From positions 1-64,000 of the forward strand of contig NZ_AUNI01000016.1 of assembly GCF_000447795.1 (NCBI RefSeq): a stretch of DNA of 64,000 nucleotides. The letters are read 5' to 3'. Made by a program: the position numbers and the translations under genes. This document shows positions 1 through 8,013 of this stretch, piece after piece (positions within the stretch are counted from its first letter, which is position 1; every line of letters begins with the position of its first letter). The notes under the pieces were generated by a model that had not been told where the DNA came from, did not search any database, and saw nothing but the letters and a program-made list of their open reading frames with translations. Source of the DNA: Bacteriovorax sp. Seq25_V. GTDB lineage: Bacteria; Bdellovibrionota; Bacteriovoracia; Bacteriovoracales; Bacteriovoracaceae.

Positions 1-2
1 CA

Positions 3-101
3 GAACTATATGCAAGATCAGGCATAATGGAGGAGTTGTATTTAACTGAAATTACAGATGAGATTTTGGTGTTAAATCAAAAATTGAATATTTATTTTTA
101 A
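3..101 (+). CDS. C-terminal end of a gene cut by the window edge
   Basis: An open frame enters from the left edge and ends at TAA 99-101, leaving 32 codons. The visible residues include ELYARSG and EELYLTEI, which resemble the ELY...LYLTEI stretch of dihydrofolate-reductase/RibD-C-like folds, but only about 15 residues follow, fewer than in a normal DHFR. The last codons overlap a long inverted repeat (66-114). The family assignment is a guess; that this is the 3' end of a rightward gene is moderately supported by the open frame. Confidence 0.35.
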   Translation, partial: ELYARSGIMEELYLTEITDEILVLNQKLNIYF

Positions 102-114
102 AATTTAACACCAA
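66..114. terminator. Long stem-loop between convergent genes
   Basis: A perfect 12-bp inverted repeat (TTGGTGTTAAAT at 66-77, its complement at 103-114) encloses a 25-nt A/T-only loop. It sits between the end of the rightward partial gene and the stop codon of the leftward gene at 131, the usual place for a shared terminator. No clean U-tract follows either arm, so termination by this hairpin is inference; it may instead stabilise the 3' ends. Confidence 0.5.
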
Positions 115-130
115 TACACTGGGGCAATTA

Positions 131-1270
131 CTAGAGGAAACGATATGATAGACCAAACATCACACGTGGCCCAGAAAGAGAAAACTCGTCAGTTACCACC
201 TCAGTCCCCTCTTCGACATCAAATGAAGAAGCTCCTTGATAGTAATCAAGCTTTGCGATAAAGCCAAACTCTTGATTCATCAAGTACTTTGTCCCAAGAC
301 CAACAGAAATAAAAGTTCCACTTCCTTCAAGAGTCCCAGAAGTATTACTTGAAGAGGACGTGCTTACGTTATCTTGGACTTCAAGTGATACAGTTGAAAT
401 ACCAAAGTTCGCATCAGTAAAGAACATAAAAGAATTCGTTACAAATGGACCTTTACCAAAGTAATAACTAATACCGCCACCCATATCAGAGATTGATGTG
501 ATATTGTTGACACCTGTTCCAGCAGATGAGTTCGTCATTGAGTAATGAGCTTTAATAGAGATATTTTTAAAGAATGAAGTTGCTTCAGGGAAGTATTTTT
601 CCATACCAATTGAAAAGTTCATACTTGAACTTTGTGCATCATAATCACCAGATTGGTTACTGTACGTTCCGGCAAGAGAGCTTACACTCAAAAGTGAATA
701 GACTTCGAGACCATGTGAAGATCTCCCGGCCCTTGCAAGTGGAGATTTTCCAACTGGAATATCTTTAATAGAAGTGTTATCTTCAGACATTTCCATATCA
801 CCATCTTTCATCAAGGCACTGACTTCGTCAGAGTCTGATCCCGAGCTAGCCACTTTAGAAGTTGTTATTTTATATCCGGCATTTATATCATTTGGCTCGC
901 CAATTTCTGAGTCTCCAGAGTAGAGGCCACGGATACTTTTTGTTTTGTCGTCAGTAAGTTTTACTGCGGATGAAATTTTAAGATTAATTACATTATTTTT
1001 GACAATTTCGTCAGGATGGATCAAGCGGTAGACGGCCCAGATTGAACGAGAGGGAGAAGCTTTTACAACAACTCCACGAGCAATCACTCCTTTTGTCAAA
1101 AAGAACTTTGCGTGATCTCCAACGACAAGTCCATCTTCGAGTCCTCTGTTTACAAGTAAAGTTTTCTTCGAAGATGAAACTTCTAGTACTCGAAGAGTGA
1201 GTTTCTCGTCTATTTCCAAGGCGTTCGTTGCTGTAGAGAATAGTAGTGATAAAAATAGTAAATACTTCAT
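131..1270 (-). CDS. Secreted outer-membrane beta-barrel protein, unknown function
   Basis: 379 residues. A signal peptide (MKYLLFLSLLFSTATNA) is followed by a compact beta-rich domain of about 80 residues with the pattern KTLLVNRGLEDGLVVGD, a polar linker rich in Ser/Asp/Glu (about 100-190), and a C-terminal half of alternating aromatic/polar beta strands ending in Phe-Leu, as in outer-membrane barrels. The start at 1270 has AGGA upstream. It follows the 521-codon gene at 1286 by 15 bp, so the two are probably co-transcribed. The N-terminal domain is clearly related to that of the upstream protein, so the pair are paralogues in design. No enzymatic motif is seen. The GL.VGD pattern recalls domains in envelope proteins such as FlgT, but this is only a resemblance. 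Confidence 0.75.
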   Translation of the reverse strand: MKYLLFLSLLFSTATNALEIDEKLTLRVLEVSSSKKTLLVNRGLEDGLVVGDHAKFFLTKGVIARGVVVKASPSRSIWAVYRLIHPDEIVKNNVINLKISSAVKLTDDKTKSIRGLYSGDSEIGEPNDINAGYKITTSKVASSGSDSDEVSALMKDGDMEMSEDNTSIKDIPVGKSPLARAGRSSHGLEVYSLLSVSSLAGTYSNQSGDYDAQSSSMNFSIGMEKYFPEATSFFKNISIKAHYSMTNSSAGTGVNNITSISDMGGGISYYFGKGPFVTNSFMFFTDANFGISTVSLEVQDNVSTSSSSNTSGTLEGSGTFISVGLGTKYLMNQEFGFIAKLDYYQGASSFDVEEGTEVVTDEFSLSGPRVMFGLSYRFL

Positions 1271-1285
1271 AAAAAATCCTATCTT

Positions 1286-2812
1286 TTAAAAGAAAAAACT
1301 TAATCCAATATCTGCTTTTACATTATTAATTGTTGTGCTGCTTGAAATTTCATCATCAAGAGATGATATTGCCTGAAGCTTTGTCGTTTCAACAGAGACT
1401 TTAAAGTTAAAACCAAAGCCAAGGCTTGAATATAATTCGTAATCACGAGCAGCCGGTGCGCGATATTTCGCTCCAAAGTGAAGAGATGGAAGGGCCAAGA
1501 CTTCATACTCATAATCTTTTGTAAGGTTAATAGAAGTCATATCACCATTACCTCTTTTGATTCCTGCTCCGACGTACATTGAGACACGATTTCTTGAATG
1601 TGGGTAATTGTAGAAATAGTAATTTAAATGGCCAGCAAGTGCACCGTAAGTTACGCGACCATTGATTCCTCCGACATCAACATTGAGTGTTCCTTGTTCA
1701 ATCAGCATATCAATACTTAAGCGAGAAAAACTTTCGCTGGCGCGAACAAGGTGAAGTTCGTAGGCTAGGCCAAGAGTAAAACCATTGCTTTGGTGAGATG
1801 GGTCTTCATTTGTATAATTTGAGGTAAGATTAGAGCCTAAGAATAATGTAACTTCATTTCCAGACTTAAATAACATTGAATTTTCGCGCCGAACTTTCTC
1901 ACGAGCAATACCAGTTTTAAGAAGGTAAGTTTGAAGTTCTTCCTTTCCCATGTCCGCTGACCAGAGAGGACCATTTTCTTTAATCATGATTTTTGTAGAT
2001 TCAGGGATATCAGATTTTTTTGTGATCTCTTCGTAGTACTCGTTAGACATATTTGCAATTGAACTTGGGGCATCAGAAGGTTTTCTGACACGTACACCGT
2101 TGTAATAAAGCTGTTCATATCCATACTCTTTAGATGTGATGCTTTTAAGTTGAGCTTTATTTTGTTCCTTTGCGATTTTTTGTTTGTATTCGCCTGTCTT
2201 TTGTTTGATATCAATTTCTGCCTCATCAGCACGTAGGAATTTAACTTCCTCATAATCATCATCAAGTAATATATCTGACTTATTTCTAAGAGAAATTTCT
2301 TTGATATTGAGTCCTACTTTATTATCAGGGTCTTCGAGATCGTAGATGCGAGTTTGCTCGACATCATTTTTCATGACAAGATCTTGTGGCAACTTACTAA
2401 CTTGAGACTTTGTCAGTGCCTGTTTAGCTTTTGCATTTTCAAAAGATTTTACTTTGTAACTAGGGGTAACACCTTCACGGCCAGCGATAGTTTCACGTCG
2501 AAGATTGAGAGAGTATTTTTGTCCCTCAACAAAATTCTCCTTGTCTGCATCAGGAAAGTGCCAGTAAGAAAAGCTTGGAAAAACTTTCAAAACCTTCCCA
2601 GACGAAACCTTTTCAAACTTAGGAACCTCGAGACTACCGCCAATTTTTGCAATCTCAGCTGTATCATCGACAACGAGACCACCAAGGCTACCGATGTTAA
2701 GCTTAACCGTCTTACCGGAGTCGCTTTTGCCCTGCAATATGACCTCACGGGCCGCAGAAACAGAAATTGCTAAAAAAAGAGTCAAAATTGTCGTTTTTAT
2801 TATAATTTTCAT
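1286..2812 (-). CDS. Secreted protein with N-terminal interface domain and C-terminal barrel
   Basis: About 508 residues from the ATG at 2812, which directly begins a good signal peptide (MKIIIKTTILTLFLAISVSA). An upstream TTG at 2851 would put 13 extra residues before it and is less likely. The N-terminal domain (about 22-110) has the pattern KTVKLNIGSLGGLVVDD then GKVLKVFPSFSYW, matching the downstream protein at 131-1270 (KTLLVNRGLEDGLVVGD ... PSRSIW). A long charged middle region follows, then a beta-strand-rich C-terminus ending in Phe-Phe-Phe. It is probably anchored in the outer membrane with the N-terminal part in the periplasm. No known function. First gene of a two-gene leftward operon. 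Confidence 0.75.
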   Translation of the reverse strand: MKIIIKTTILTLFLAISVSAAREVILQGKSDSGKTVKLNIGSLGGLVVDDTAEIAKIGGSLEVPKFEKVSSGKVLKVFPSFSYWHFPDADKENFVEGQKYSLNLRRETIAGREGVTPSYKVKSFENAKAKQALTKSQVSKLPQDLVMKNDVEQTRIYDLEDPDNKVGLNIKEISLRNKSDILLDDDYEEVKFLRADEAEIDIKQKTGEYKQKIAKEQNKAQLKSITSKEYGYEQLYYNGVRVRKPSDAPSSIANMSNEYYEEITKKSDIPESTKIMIKENGPLWSADMGKEELQTYLLKTGIAREKVRRENSMLFKSGNEVTLFLGSNLTSNYTNEDPSHQSNGFTLGLAYELHLVRASESFSRLSIDMLIEQGTLNVDVGGINGRVTYGALAGHLNYYFYNYPHSRNRVSMYVGAGIKRGNGDMTSINLTKDYEYEVLALPSLHFGAKYRAPAARDYELYSSLGFGFNFKVSVETTKLQAISSLDDEISSSTTINNVKADIGLSFFF

Positions 2813-2926
2813 CTTATTTATAAGGATAACAAATGGAAGTATTTCAATCAATGTGGTAACCTTTTATCTATCTTAATATTACCTTGCACTATGTTAAAAA
2901 ATAGAGTTTAAATTTGGAGTGAAAAC

Positions 2927-3124
2927 GTGGCCAAGAGAAAAAAGCAAAAGCAGATTTTCCGTTATGATTGTACAATGACAGGAGAAACTTATAAGACGAC
3001 TCGTGAGGCTCCTAGCCCAGACGATCTAGTATCAGTTCAAGCTTACTACGAACTAAATCCAGAAGAAGATGACAGACCAGCTGACATAAAGAAAGAACTT
3101 GGTGTTGAAAGCTCTGATTCGTAG
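2927..3124 (+). CDS. Small basic-acidic protein of unknown function (65 aa)
   Basis: 65 residues from a GTG start preceded by GGAGTG at good spacing. The N-terminus is strongly basic (AKRKKQKQ), followed by a short segment with an aromatic-Cys pair (FRYDC) and an acidic tail. There is no signal peptide or membrane segment. It lies 41 bp upstream of trxB on the same strand and may be co-transcribed. I do not recognise the family; the single Cys beside a redox gene may be coincidence. Confidence 0.7.
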   Translation: MAKRKKQKQIFRYDCTMTGETYKTTREAPSPDDLVSVQAYYELNPEEDDRPADIKKELGVESSDS

Positions 3125-3165
3125 TTATTTAGTCAGATATTATATTCAAATTCAAGGAGAAGAAA

Positions 3166-4089
3166 ATGTCTCATAGAAAACTAATTATCATTGGTTCGGG
3201 ACCTGCTGGTTATACTGCAGCCCTTTATGCTTCTAGAGCAGACCTAAAACCACTTGTGATCGAGGGGCATGAGCCAGGTGGACAATTAACGACAACAACA
3301 GAAGTTGATAACTTTCCAGGATTCCCTGAGGGGATCATGGGGCCAGAGCTTATGGCCAACATGAAGAAGCAAACTTTAAGATTTGGGACAGAGTATTTAA
3401 CATCTCTAGTTACTGATCTCGATACTTCAAAAAGACCATTCACTCTAAAAACTGAAAATGGACAAGAGTTCACTGCAGATACAATAATTTTAGCAACTGG
3501 TGCCTCAGCAAAATATCTAGGGCTACCAAATGAAAAAGCACTTATTGGACGTGGTGTAAGTGCTTGTGCAACTTGTGACGGCTTCTTCTACAGAGACAGA
3601 GTCGTGTATGTAGTTGGCGGTGGTGATACAGCAATGGAAGAAGCAAACTTCCTAACGAAGTTCGCATCAAAAGTTTATATCGTTCATAGAAGAGATACAC
3701 TGCGAGCTTCGAAACCAATGCAACAGAAAGCATTTGATAATCCAAAAATTGAATTTGTTTGGGATAGTGAAGTTTGTGAAATTATCGCAAACGATGCTGG
3801 AGTTAATGCAATTAAAATTAGAAATCTTAAGACAGGCGAAGAAACAGTTCGTGAAACAGATGGTCTTTTCATGGGAATTGGTCACAAGCCAAACACAGAC
3901 TTCCTTAAAGGAAAAGTAGAGCTTGATGAGCATGGTTTTATTGTAACAGGTAAGCATCCAGATACATCTGTTCCAGGTATTTTTGCATGTGGTGACGTTC
4001 AAGATTCATACTACCGTCAAGCGATTTCGGCTGCGGGGAGTGGGTGTATGGCCGCAATTAGAGCAGAGAGATTTTTAGAAGATAACTAG
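3166..4089 (+). CDS. trxB: Thioredoxin reductase
   Basis: 307 residues, full length for low-Mr bacterial TrxB. It transfers electrons from NADPH through FAD and a redox-active disulfide to thioredoxin in the cytoplasm. Visible features are the FAD-binding GSGPAGYTAALYASRA near the N-terminus, the ACATCDGFF active site with Cys134 and Cys137, the NADPH-binding VVGGGDTAMEEA followed by HRRD, and the C-terminal FACGDVQD with YRQAISAAGSG. The start has AAGGAG seven bases upstream. A strong terminator follows at 4119. Confidence 0.97.
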   Translation: MSHRKLIIIGSGPAGYTAALYASRADLKPLVIEGHEPGGQLTTTTEVDNFPGFPEGIMGPELMANMKKQTLRFGTEYLTSLVTDLDTSKRPFTLKTENGQEFTADTIILATGASAKYLGLPNEKALIGRGVSACATCDGFFYRDRVVYVVGGGDTAMEEANFLTKFASKVYIVHRRDTLRASKPMQQKAFDNPKIEFVWDSEVCEIIANDAGVNAIKIRNLKTGEETVRETDGLFMGIGHKPNTDFLKGKVELDEHGFIVTGKHPDTSVPGIFACGDVQDSYYRQAISAAGSGCMAAIRAERFLEDN

Positions 4090-4118
4090 AATTTATCAAA
4101 ATTCAAAATAATAGAATA

Positions 4119-4141
4119 GGGGCCTGATTGGCCCCTTTTTT
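4119..4141 (+). terminator. Rho-independent terminator of trxB
   Basis: GGGGCC, a 5-nt loop, GGCCCC and then six T residues, 30 bp after the trxB stop and just before the stop of the convergent gene at 4145. Read leftwards the stem is followed by a mixed AT tract, so it may act weakly on that strand too. Confidence 0.9.
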
Positions 4142-4144
4142 ATG

Positions 4145-6091
4145 TTAAGAAACTTTTCTTTGTAATACCTGATCGACCATATCGCTACCGACTCCAAAGA
4201 AATGGATGGCCTTATTATGTGCATGGTATAGTCTTTCTTCAAATTCAGAAAGTTCCATATTAAATATTGCAGGAATTTCATAAGGGCCAAGTCCTTCATT
4301 AAGTAGCGACTCAGTATAAAAGTAGAAATAAAGCTCTTCTATGTCGCCATTTTCGTAGAGAGATTTATCTTCAACCATTTCATTATTCAGTTCGATACCA
4401 AAATAGAAATCATCATCAATCTCGCGATCGATCAATGGCATGATGCGAGTTCGTTTATAGTTTAAAGTTTTTAAGTCTTGCCCCATAGTAATTAATCGAT
4501 CAATCGCAATTTTTAACTCACTGATATTTCCTGGCCAGTCATAATTCATGAAGTGTGTACAAACGTCGGCACCAAGTTTTTTTGGAGATAATCCCTGCTG
4601 AGTACAAATTTGAATGACAAAGAATTTTGCAAGGGGAATAATATCCTCACGTCTCTCTTTTAATGGAGGAATGCGAACTTCCTTCTGTGCAAAGAATTGA
4701 ATCAAAGGTTGATATGTTTCATTGAAATGAGAGAGTAGGGCCCTCGATTCTGTTGTTGTTGCAAGAAAACGAATATCTTGCCTGATTTTAATCTTATTAA
4801 AAATATACTCTCCTAATTGATAATTTAAGAAATTAATATCTTTAAATACAATTGTCCCACCACTATAAAGCTCAAGAAGCCCTGTGTGCGAATGATTAGA
4901 ATCAAGAATCTTATCGACGTCAGCAAAAGTCTCGATATCATGACAATTGATATGGCCAATTCCATACTCTGATCTTTCACTACTTTTATGTATATTTACC
5001 GCCATTAACTTTTTACCAACACCATACTCACCAGAGATGAGAATACGATCATCATTTCTTGCACATTCAAGAATAAATGAATTTAAATATTGATTATCAT
5101 CACTAGGTCCAATCAAAAGATTTTTACTAAGCTTTGACATATACTTTTTAGATAACAGCGCGATTGTTTCATCTTCTTCTGTCGAAAGAGTTGTCCCAAC
5201 GACATTTGAAAAGATTGAAACTTCAAAAACACATTGATCAGTGAATGCATCGTTAAAAGATTTATTCGCAAATTCAACAGCACCTATAATACTTCCCGAC
5301 TTATCAATTACGGGATAAAGGATGAAGTTCTTGATATCTTTGTCATAAAGTGCAAATTGAAGGTTATAAAATGGATCTCTAACACTTTTGGCCGTTTTTT
5401 GCATACAGACAGTTTCAGTATCACGAAGTGTTGCCATAGATCCAACCACCGGTAGCAAAGTCTCCATCACTTTACCTGTACTGAAGTCAAAAATACTCAC
5501 ATCATTCATACCATTTTCGAAAATGTAGAACGTAAAAATTTCTGCCTCAATACTTCGCTTAACTTCATTTGCAAAGATTTCAATAATCTTATTAGATTTA
5601 ATATGTGCCTGAAATAACTTAAATAGATCAAACAAAATTGTGCTGTTAAAAGACAATCTATTATCATCTTCTAATTGTAAAGAATCTCGACTTTGAGCAA
5701 CGTCACCTTCATTTTGAATCATGTCCAACATAAGAGCTTTAAGACGACTTAGCGATAGTGAATGGAGATAATATGATATTAACTCATTAGAAAAATCTTC
5801 ATCGATATTGAGGTATTCTAAACCAACAAGATACATTCCACGATGTTCGTAGTAACTACTTGTACGAATAACTCGAGCGTTAACTTCGAACTTTCTTTTC
5901 TTGATGACCAGAGTAAGATCCAGCTGACCTGAAATTTCTTTATCAATGGCAAAAGCACAACCTTGATTTGAAATATTGACTAGCTTGATATGTGAGTTAC
6001 TGTAGTTATAAACTTTGCCTCCACTAAAGGCCGTTATTTCAAAGTCATCATGCTTATCTACTGGAATTCTGTACTGTCTTAGTTTTTTCAA
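4145..6091 (-). CDS. PilZ-GAF-AAA+ protein, degenerate NtrC-type regulator
   Basis: 648 residues. An N-terminal PilZ-like domain (about 1-110), a helical linker, a GAF domain (about 155-300, with YPVIDKSGSIIGAVEFAN), and an AAA+ domain of the sigma-54 activator type (about 320-560) can be seen. Walker A is intact (GEYGVGKK, 354-361). Walker B is altered (GGTIVFKDI, 411-419, where GGTLFLDEI is usual), and the GAFTGA loop needed to contact sigma-54 is absent. The sensor-side motifs RIPPLKERREDI and YDWPGN are kept. The C-terminus (about 595-630) could be a helix-turn-helix. The start is TTG with GAGG upstream. It is divergent from a paralogue of the same layout 94 bp away. Inference: a c-di-GMP- or ligand-responsive regulator that no longer opens sigma-54 promoters. 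Confidence 0.8.
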   Translation of the reverse strand: MKKLRQYRIPVDKHDDFEITAFSGGKVYNYSNSHIKLVNISNQGCAFAIDKEISGQLDLTLVIKKRKFEVNARVIRTSSYYEHRGMYLVGLEYLNIDEDFSNELISYYLHSLSLSRLKALMLDMIQNEGDVAQSRDSLQLEDDNRLSFNSTILFDLFKLFQAHIKSNKIIEIFANEVKRSIEAEIFTFYIFENGMNDVSIFDFSTGKVMETLLPVVGSMATLRDTETVCMQKTAKSVRDPFYNLQFALYDKDIKNFILYPVIDKSGSIIGAVEFANKSFNDAFTDQCVFEVSIFSNVVGTTLSTEEDETIALLSKKYMSKLSKNLLIGPSDDNQYLNSFILECARNDDRILISGEYGVGKKLMAVNIHKSSERSEYGIGHINCHDIETFADVDKILDSNHSHTGLLELYSGGTIVFKDINFLNYQLGEYIFNKIKIRQDIRFLATTTESRALLSHFNETYQPLIQFFAQKEVRIPPLKERREDIIPLAKFFVIQICTQQGLSPKKLGADVCTHFMNYDWPGNISELKIAIDRLITMGQDLKTLNYKRTRIMPLIDREIDDDFYFGIELNNEMVEDKSLYENGDIEELYFYFYTESLLNEGLGPYEIPAIFNMELSEFEERLYHAHNKAIHFFGVGSDMVDQVLQRKVS

Positions 6092-6184
6092 GTGTTTAAC
6101 CTCGTTAATTGCTAATTCCCCTATCGGTTCAAATACACCTAAACTTTAGTCAAGTATTGCCGATAAGTAATAGGTGAGGTTTAA
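6092..6184. promoter_or_regulatory. Shared divergent control region of the two PilZ-GAF-AAA+ genes
   Basis: 93 bp separate the two start codons. The region holds several short inverted repeats: TTTAACCTC (6095-6103) with GAGGTTTAAA (6176-6185), which overlap both ribosome-binding sites, TATCGG (6122) with CCGATA (6160), and CACCTA (6136) with TAGGTG (6171). No clear sigma-70 boxes were identified. The symmetry suggests joint control, but short repeats in AT-rich DNA can arise by chance. Confidence 0.4.
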
Positions 6185-7903
6185 ATGAAAAACAGTCTAC
6201 TTAACTATCAATTTTTTAAGTCATACCGCTTACCCCTTGAGAAAAATGACAAGGTCTACGCAGATATATTCTCAACCACTTTCAACTCAGGTGCTTGCAG
6301 ACAAATAGAAATTGAATCAATTAATCTTTCTGGACTAAACTTCACATCAAAATCTTATTTCCCTCATGGTGAGGATGTTGAGATACAAATCTACACTAAA
6401 AGAATTTTTAATAACTGGGATTTTTCACTTAAAGGAAAAATTGTAAGAAGCTTTATTAGTGAATCTAAAAAAGGCGAAGTTGTCTACGGTGTACTACTTG
6501 AGAGACAGAGCAAAGATAGTGTCCTCAATTACTTTTTGAAAGATTTTCTAAATCATTATTCTGAGACAAAATTAATTAAAAATATACAAATGGCCTGTTC
6601 ACTTTCTCGTACAGTTGGTGCCGGCGAAAGTGTTGAGCTATTTTCACTTTTTAATTCTATCATTCAAGACTTTCAAGAATTGCCCCTTGATAACTTTCTA
6701 CAGGACCTGCAAACATCCTTTCGTTGTGAAAATTATCATCTCTTCTTATACAATCATACAAAGAATAAGCTTGTTTCATACCGAAGCTCAGCAAAAGAGA
6801 ATTTACTAAAGACCGATATGAAAAACAATATCTATATGGTCTACGAAAATAACGTCATTTCAAATTTGTCCCTTGCTGAAAATGATATAAATAGGGAGAA
6901 AACCAAGACACTACTCGCCTATCCTGTTTACAATTTAAAACATAATGTTGTTGGCGTCATAGCCCTAACAAACACAACAAGTGGAAATGCATTTACTGCT
7001 TTTCAAGAGTCGTGCATTAGACTTATTTCACAAATTATTTCTTATCATGTAAAAGATTTTGCGACGAATATTAATTTCGAAATAAATCATAAAGATATAA
7101 AATCAGACCTATTCCTAGGACAAAATAGGACTTCACTTGAGATTAAAAATTCGGCAGACTTGTTAAGAAATATCACAAAGAATGTCTTCATACTTGGAGA
7201 ACAAGGTTCAAGAAAAAACGAACTTGCAAAATATCTCCATGAATCAGGGAAATTTAAATCAGAACAACTTAGATATATTAATTTTGACTCTCCTGATAAA
7301 ATCAATACATTCTTTGAAAGTATTGACGACAATGAGCTATTTGAAAAAGGGACAATCATTATCAATGAGATTGGAAACCTGAATCACTCACAACAGATCA
7401 AGTTATATGACTTCTTGAAAAATTTAAATATGAGAGTCATTAGTCTTTCATCTAAAGAATTATATCATCGAGTAAAAACTGGAGCATTTTCAAAGAAACT
7501 CTACTTCTATATTGCAGATATTTACCTACATATCCCCCCTCTTAGAAATAGGAAAAACGATATACTGGAAATAGCTGATATTATTTTATCTGAAGAGCAA
7601 AATAAGAGAGGACATAAATTAACGGGATTTGATGAACAAGCAACAAGAAATATTCTTGAATATAATTGGCCAGGGAATTTAACTGAACTACGAAATGAAA
7701 TAAAGAAGGCCGTAATTCGATCAAATGGCAAAGAGAGTCCTGTGCTTAATCTTCGAAAACAACAAAGCGACTACAAGGCACAGAAAAACAAACTCTTATT
7801 TAACTTATTGAAATCAATAGTTAAACACTCCGACAAGAGCATTGATTACCAGGCACACACTGAAACGCTCAACTACTATATCCGAGCAAAGAAGTCTGCA
7901 TGA
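6185..7903 (+). CDS. PilZ-GAF-AAA+ protein, strongly degenerate NtrC-type regulator
   Basis: 572 residues with the same domain order as the divergent neighbour: PilZ-like N-terminus (FKSYRLPLEKNDKVYADIF, then a beta barrel to about 115), GAF (about 150-295, YPVYNLKHNVVGVIALTN), and an AAA+ module. The ATPase is further decayed. Walker A reads GEQGSRKN (from about residue 338), losing the second glycine of GxxGxGK. Walker B has Asn for Asp (GTIIINEI, about 388). There is no GAFTGA loop. HIPPLRNRKNDI and YNWPGN are retained. No Fis-type helix-turn-helix is evident at the C-terminus. Inference: unlikely to hydrolyse ATP or to activate sigma-54 promoters alone; it may partner the neighbour. Confidence 0.8.
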   Translation: MKNSLLNYQFFKSYRLPLEKNDKVYADIFSTTFNSGACRQIEIESINLSGLNFTSKSYFPHGEDVEIQIYTKRIFNNWDFSLKGKIVRSFISESKKGEVVYGVLLERQSKDSVLNYFLKDFLNHYSETKLIKNIQMACSLSRTVGAGESVELFSLFNSIIQDFQELPLDNFLQDLQTSFRCENYHLFLYNHTKNKLVSYRSSAKENLLKTDMKNNIYMVYENNVISNLSLAENDINREKTKTLLAYPVYNLKHNVVGVIALTNTTSGNAFTAFQESCIRLISQIISYHVKDFATNINFEINHKDIKSDLFLGQNRTSLEIKNSADLLRNITKNVFILGEQGSRKNELAKYLHESGKFKSEQLRYINFDSPDKINTFFESIDDNELFEKGTIIINEIGNLNHSQQIKLYDFLKNLNMRVISLSSKELYHRVKTGAFSKKLYFYIADIYLHIPPLRNRKNDILEIADIILSEEQNKRGHKLTGFDEQATRNILEYNWPGNLTELRNEIKKAVIRSNGKESPVLNLRKQQSDYKAQKNKLLFNLLKSIVKHSDKSIDYQAHTETLNYYIRAKKSA

Positions 7904-7925
7904 CAAAAAATGTAAGATGAATCTT

Positions 7926-7952
7926 TTGACAAAGCATATTCAAAAATAGAAT
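7926..7952 (+). promoter_or_regulatory. Possible sigma-70 promoter before the crotonase-like gene
   Basis: TTGACA at 7926-7931 is followed by TAGAAT at 7947-7952. The spacing of 15 bp is shorter than the optimum of 17, so this is only a candidate. It lies 62 bp upstream of the start codon at 8014. Confidence 0.35.
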
Positions 7953-8013
7953 AATTTATTCAGAGGTTTGATCACGGATTGATCAATAAATCGAAAATGC
8001 CAAGGAAGGTAAA

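Noticed and set aside
2354-2773. 139-codon open frame on the plus strand opposite the 1286-2812 gene
   Set aside because: Antisense to a gene with a signal peptide and barrel pattern; Cys/Phe-rich composition without known motifs.
3667-4002. 111-codon minus-strand frame inside trxB
   Set aside because: Wholly within a highly conserved enzyme gene on the other strand; composition (Cys, Asn, Phe) is that of a shadow frame.
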